Of a DNA stretch of 44,823 nt, positions 43,027 to 44,823 are shown piece after piece (within the stretch, counting starts at the first letter, position 1; each line of letters opens with the position of its first letter). The stretch lies in contig NZ_JAAZUI010000023.1 in the NCBI RefSeq assembly GCF_012524075.1, forward strand, positions 1-44,823. Reading direction: 5' to 3'. This stretch comes from Lutibacter sp. B1. GTDB lineage: Bacteria > Bacteroidota > Bacteroidia > Flavobacteriales > Flavobacteriaceae. A model generated the notes under the pieces. The model was not told the DNA's origin. It made no database searches and worked only from the letters and a program-made list of their open reading frames with translations. A program made the translations under genes and the position numbers.

Positions 43027-43108
43027 TGCGGGCGGGGAGACTCGAACTCCCACACCTTGCGGCATCAGATCCTAAGTCTGACGTGTCTACCAATTCCACC
43101 ACGCCCGC
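43027..43108 (-). tRNA. tRNA-Leu (anticodon TAG)
   Basis: The minus strand starts GCGGGCGTGGTGGAATTGG and folds as a type II tRNA. It has acceptor GCGGGCG/CGCCCGC, anticodon stem TCAGA/TCTGA around CTTAGGA, a long variable arm (TGCCGCAAGGTGT), and T-arm GGGAG-TTCGAGT-CTCCC. The discriminator is A and CCA is not encoded. It reads CUN leucine codons. The gene marks the border between the metal cluster and the dipeptidase locus. Confidence 0.95.
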
Positions 43109-43142
43109 ATTTAAATATTTTAACAGTTTTTATTTCACTATG

Positions 43143-43181
43143 TCCTAAGTCTAGCGTGTCTACCAATTCCACCACGCCCGC
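43143..43181 (-). pseudogene. Partial tRNA-Leu copy (5' half)
   Basis: The minus strand repeats the first 39 bases of a tRNA-Leu, from GCGGGCGTGG to the anticodon loop TTAGGA, 34 bases upstream of the intact gene. Its anticodon stem is CTAGA rather than TCAGA, so it comes from a different tRNA-Leu version. No 3' half follows. It may be the leftover of an integration or of recombination between two tRNA genes. Confidence 0.85.
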
Positions 43182-43275
43182 TTAATTATTGTGGGTGCAA
43201 ATATACACAATACTTATAAATTGCAAAGTAGTTATTATATATTTTTTTATCAATTATAAACAAAATAAAAATACG

Positions 43276-43283
43276 TAATTTTG
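43276..43283 (+). promoter_or_regulatory. Candidate -7 box of the dipeptidase gene
   Basis: TAATTTTG matches TAnnTTTG, 25 bases before the ATG at 43309. No clear -33 TTG is seen at the usual distance. The rest of 43182-43308 is AT-rich spacer. Confidence 0.4.
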
Positions 43284-43308
43284 AAACAAACAAAAATAAT
43301 TATTCTTA

Positions 43309-44697
43309 ATGGAAAATATTAAATCATACGTCAATCAACATAAAGAGAGATTTATTAATGAGTTGATTGAATTACTTAAAATGCCTTCAATTAGTGCCGA
43401 TTCTGCTTACAGCCAAGATGTTTTAAATACTGCCGATGCAGTTAAGGAAGCTTTAGAAAAAGCCGGGTGCAATAAAGTTGAAATTTGCGATACACCAGGT
43501 TATCCAATAGTTTATGGTGAAAAAATTATTGATAGTACTTTACCTACTGTTTTAGTATATGGACATTATGATGTACAACCTGCCGACCCAATTGAATTAT
43601 GGGAATCACCTCCTTTTGATCCGGTAATTAAAAAAACCGAATTGCATCCTGACGGTGCAATTTATGCGCGTGGAAGTTGTGATGATAAAGGGCAAATGTA
43701 CATGCACGTAAAAGCGTTGGAATACATGACACAAACAGGAAATCTTCCTTGCAATGTAAAATTTATGATTGAAGGCGAAGAAGAAATTGGCTCATCAAGT
43801 TTGGCTTGGTTTGTAAAACGAAATCAGGAAAAATTAGCCAATGATGTAATTTTAATTTCTGATACGGGTATGATTTCAAACACTCAACCATCCATAACAA
43901 CAGGTTTACGTGGTTTAAGTTATGTAGAAGTTGAAGTTACAGGTCCAAACAGAGATTTACACTCAGGTTTATACGGAGGTGCTGTTGCCAATCCAATCAA
44001 TATTTTAACAAAAATGATTGCATCATTACATGATGAAAATAATCATATTACAATACCGGGTTTTTACGATAAAGTGGAAGATTTAACAGCTGAAGAAAGA
44101 GCCGAAATGGCAAAAGCGCCTTTCTCATTAGAAGCCTATAAAAAAGCATTAAATATTAATCAAGTATACGGAGAAACCGGTTATACAACTAACGAAAGAA
44201 ATTCTATTAGACCAACATTAGATGTGAACGGAATTTGGGGTGGTTATACAGGTGAAGGTGCAAAAACTGTAATTGCAAGTAAAGCCTATGCTAAAATTTC
44301 TATGCGTTTGGTACCAAACCAAGATTGGAATGAAATTACTGAGCTGTTTACCAAACATTTTTTAAGTATCGCTCCACCATCTGTTAAAGTGAAAGTTACA
44401 CCACATCATGGCGGACAAGGGTATGTAACGCCAATAGACAATGTTGGTTATAAAGCTGCAAGCAAAGCTTATGAAGATACTTTTGGCGTAACACCTATAC
44501 CTCAACGTTCAGGTGGAAGTATTCCTATTGTAGCGCTGTTTGAAAAAGAACTAAAAAGTAAAACCATTTTAATGGGATTTGGGTTGGACAGCGATGCTAT
44601 CCATTCTCCAAACGAACATTTTGGACTATTTAACTACTTAAAAGGAATTGAAACCATTCCGTTATTTTACAAATATTTTGTAGAAATGAATTCATAA
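43309..44697 (+). CDS. M20-family dipeptidase (zinc metallopeptidase)
   Basis: The 462-residue cytoplasmic enzyme hydrolyses dipeptides or related amides. It has the M20 metal motifs YGHYDVQPAD (His86, Asp88), RGSCDDKGQMY (bridging Asp), GEEEIGSSS (catalytic and metal Glu), a dimerisation lid (about 190-340), and the C-terminal HSPNEHF with the last metal His. Length and order are standard for the CNDP/PepV-like group. It is a housekeeping gene on the opposite strand to the metal cluster and marks the chromosomal side of the border. Confidence 0.93.
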   Translation: MENIKSYVNQHKERFINELIELLKMPSISADSAYSQDVLNTADAVKEALEKAGCNKVEICDTPGYPIVYGEKIIDSTLPTVLVYGHYDVQPADPIELWESPPFDPVIKKTELHPDGAIYARGSCDDKGQMYMHVKALEYMTQTGNLPCNVKFMIEGEEEIGSSSLAWFVKRNQEKLANDVILISDTGMISNTQPSITTGLRGLSYVEVEVTGPNRDLHSGLYGGAVANPINILTKMIASLHDENNHITIPGFYDKVEDLTAEERAEMAKAPFSLEAYKKALNINQVYGETGYTTNERNSIRPTLDVNGIWGGYTGEGAKTVIASKAYAKISMRLVPNQDWNEITELFTKHFLSIAPPSVKVKVTPHHGGQGYVTPIDNVGYKAASKAYEDTFGVTPIPQRSGGSIPIVALFEKELKSKTILMGFGLDSDAIHSPNEHFGLFNYLKGIETIPLFYKYFVEMNS

Positions 44698-44729
44698 AAA
44701 GCACTATCTCATAAACTGTGTAAATAAAA

Positions 44730-44761
44730 ATATCGGGGGTTGCAACCCCCGATATTTTTTT
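44730..44761 (+). terminator. Strong palindromic terminator after the dipeptidase gene
   Basis: ATATCGGGGG-TTGCAA-CCCCCGATAT followed by T7 is an excellent hairpin terminator, 32 bases past the stop. Because the sequence beyond may be an IS element, the hairpin may belong to the IS end, where such structures block outside transcription. Confidence 0.8.
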
Positions 44762-44787
44762 GTTTAATTTTAAACTTTTATACAGTC

Positions 44788-44823
44788 ATGAAGAAAGAAG
44801 ATTTATTAAGTAATGATTTTCTG
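44788..44823 (+). CDS. Start of a gene running off the window, possibly an IS256-type transposase
   Basis: The last 36 bases encode MKKEDLLSNDFL. From memory, IS256-family transposases of Bacteroidota start with similar M(K/R)KEDLL(S)..FLKQF sequences, but 12 residues cannot prove this. The TGTGTAAATAAA just before the terminator could be part of an IS terminal repeat. Confidence 0.4.
   Translation, partial: MKKEDLLSNDFL

Noticed and set aside
43143-43181. Second functional tRNA gene
   Set aside because: Only the 5' half is present; anticodon stem partner, variable arm and T-arm are missing.
42946-43185. 79-codon plus-strand ORF across the tRNA region
   Set aside because: It is antisense to tRNA-Leu and its terminator; the codons come from the tRNA sequence.

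Overview
The window looks like chromosomal DNA from a low-GC member of the Bacteroidota, most likely a Flavobacteriaceae bacterium. The evidence is AT-rich spacers, promoters of the TAnnTTTG type, A-rich rather than Shine-Dalgarno leaders, and protein families typical of that group (HYC_CC_PP, DUF6660, GDCCVxC, DUF3347, Haem_bd, PepSY). From 314 to 42390 every gene I can support lies on the minus strand, and nearly all concern heavy metals. The only plus-strand gene body is the M20 dipeptidase at the right edge.

Layout, left to right (transcription runs right to left). 1-512: a possible transposase tail, one copy of a degenerate repeat, and an ArsR/SmtB regulator pseudogene. 513-2459: a Zn/Cd/Pb P1B-type ATPase. 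2590-3830: a scar region with a chimeric ORF, a fragment of a second ATPase and a broken methyltransferase. 3843-10522: an RND efflux operon (outer membrane channel, adaptor, permease) with small accessory genes. 10588-12655: block A of small genes (HMA-like protein, Met-rich protein, Cys-containing protein, membrane protein, DUF302, SHOCT). 12729-14250: dihaem cytochrome c, Fur-family regulator, P-II-like protein. 14366-20354: a czc operon with a fused, frameshifted CzcA-CzcC. 20438-21889: GDCC protein, Met/His-rich lipoprotein, HYC_CC_PP protein. 22115-24159: a second, decayed lipoprotein gene split in two by block B, a 1.5-kb copy of block A. 24254-27685: two c-type cytochromes, a porin and a frameshifted HAMP-PAS-LuxR regulator. 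27741-42390: a copper cluster (HMBD-like protein, PepSY, haem-binding protein, DUF3347, membrane AlbA_2 protein, CopA, TRASH-like lipoprotein, HMBD protein, HMA-AraC regulator, CusB, CusC, CusA, HYC_CC_PP). 42406-43181: the right copy of the repeat, a tRNA-Leu gene and a partial tRNA copy. 43309-44697: dipeptidase, then the start of what may be an IS256-type transposase.

How it fits together: P-type ATPases (CadA-like and CopA) move metal from cytoplasm to periplasm, and three RND tripartite systems (an AcrB-like one, CzcCBA and CusCBA) move it across the outer membrane. Small periplasmic and lipid-anchored Met/His/Cys-rich proteins probably buffer metal. At least three regulators are present: Fur-family, HMA-AraC and a broken PAS-LuxR protein. 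ArsR survives only as a fossil.

The strongest new signal is a 15-bp inverted repeat of form TGCA-N7-TGCA at four promoters (cadA, cytochrome c, DUF6660/czc, GDCC protein). Each copy lies 12-13 bp upstream of a TAnnTTT(G/A) -10-like box, which suggests one island-internal regulon, possibly run by the island's Fur-family protein. The second is evidence that the island grows and decays by segmental duplication: block B copied into a lipoprotein gene, a tolC/HMA-like chimera, and fossil fragments of cadA and arsR. Diverged direct repeats bracket the whole metal cluster beside tRNA-Leu.
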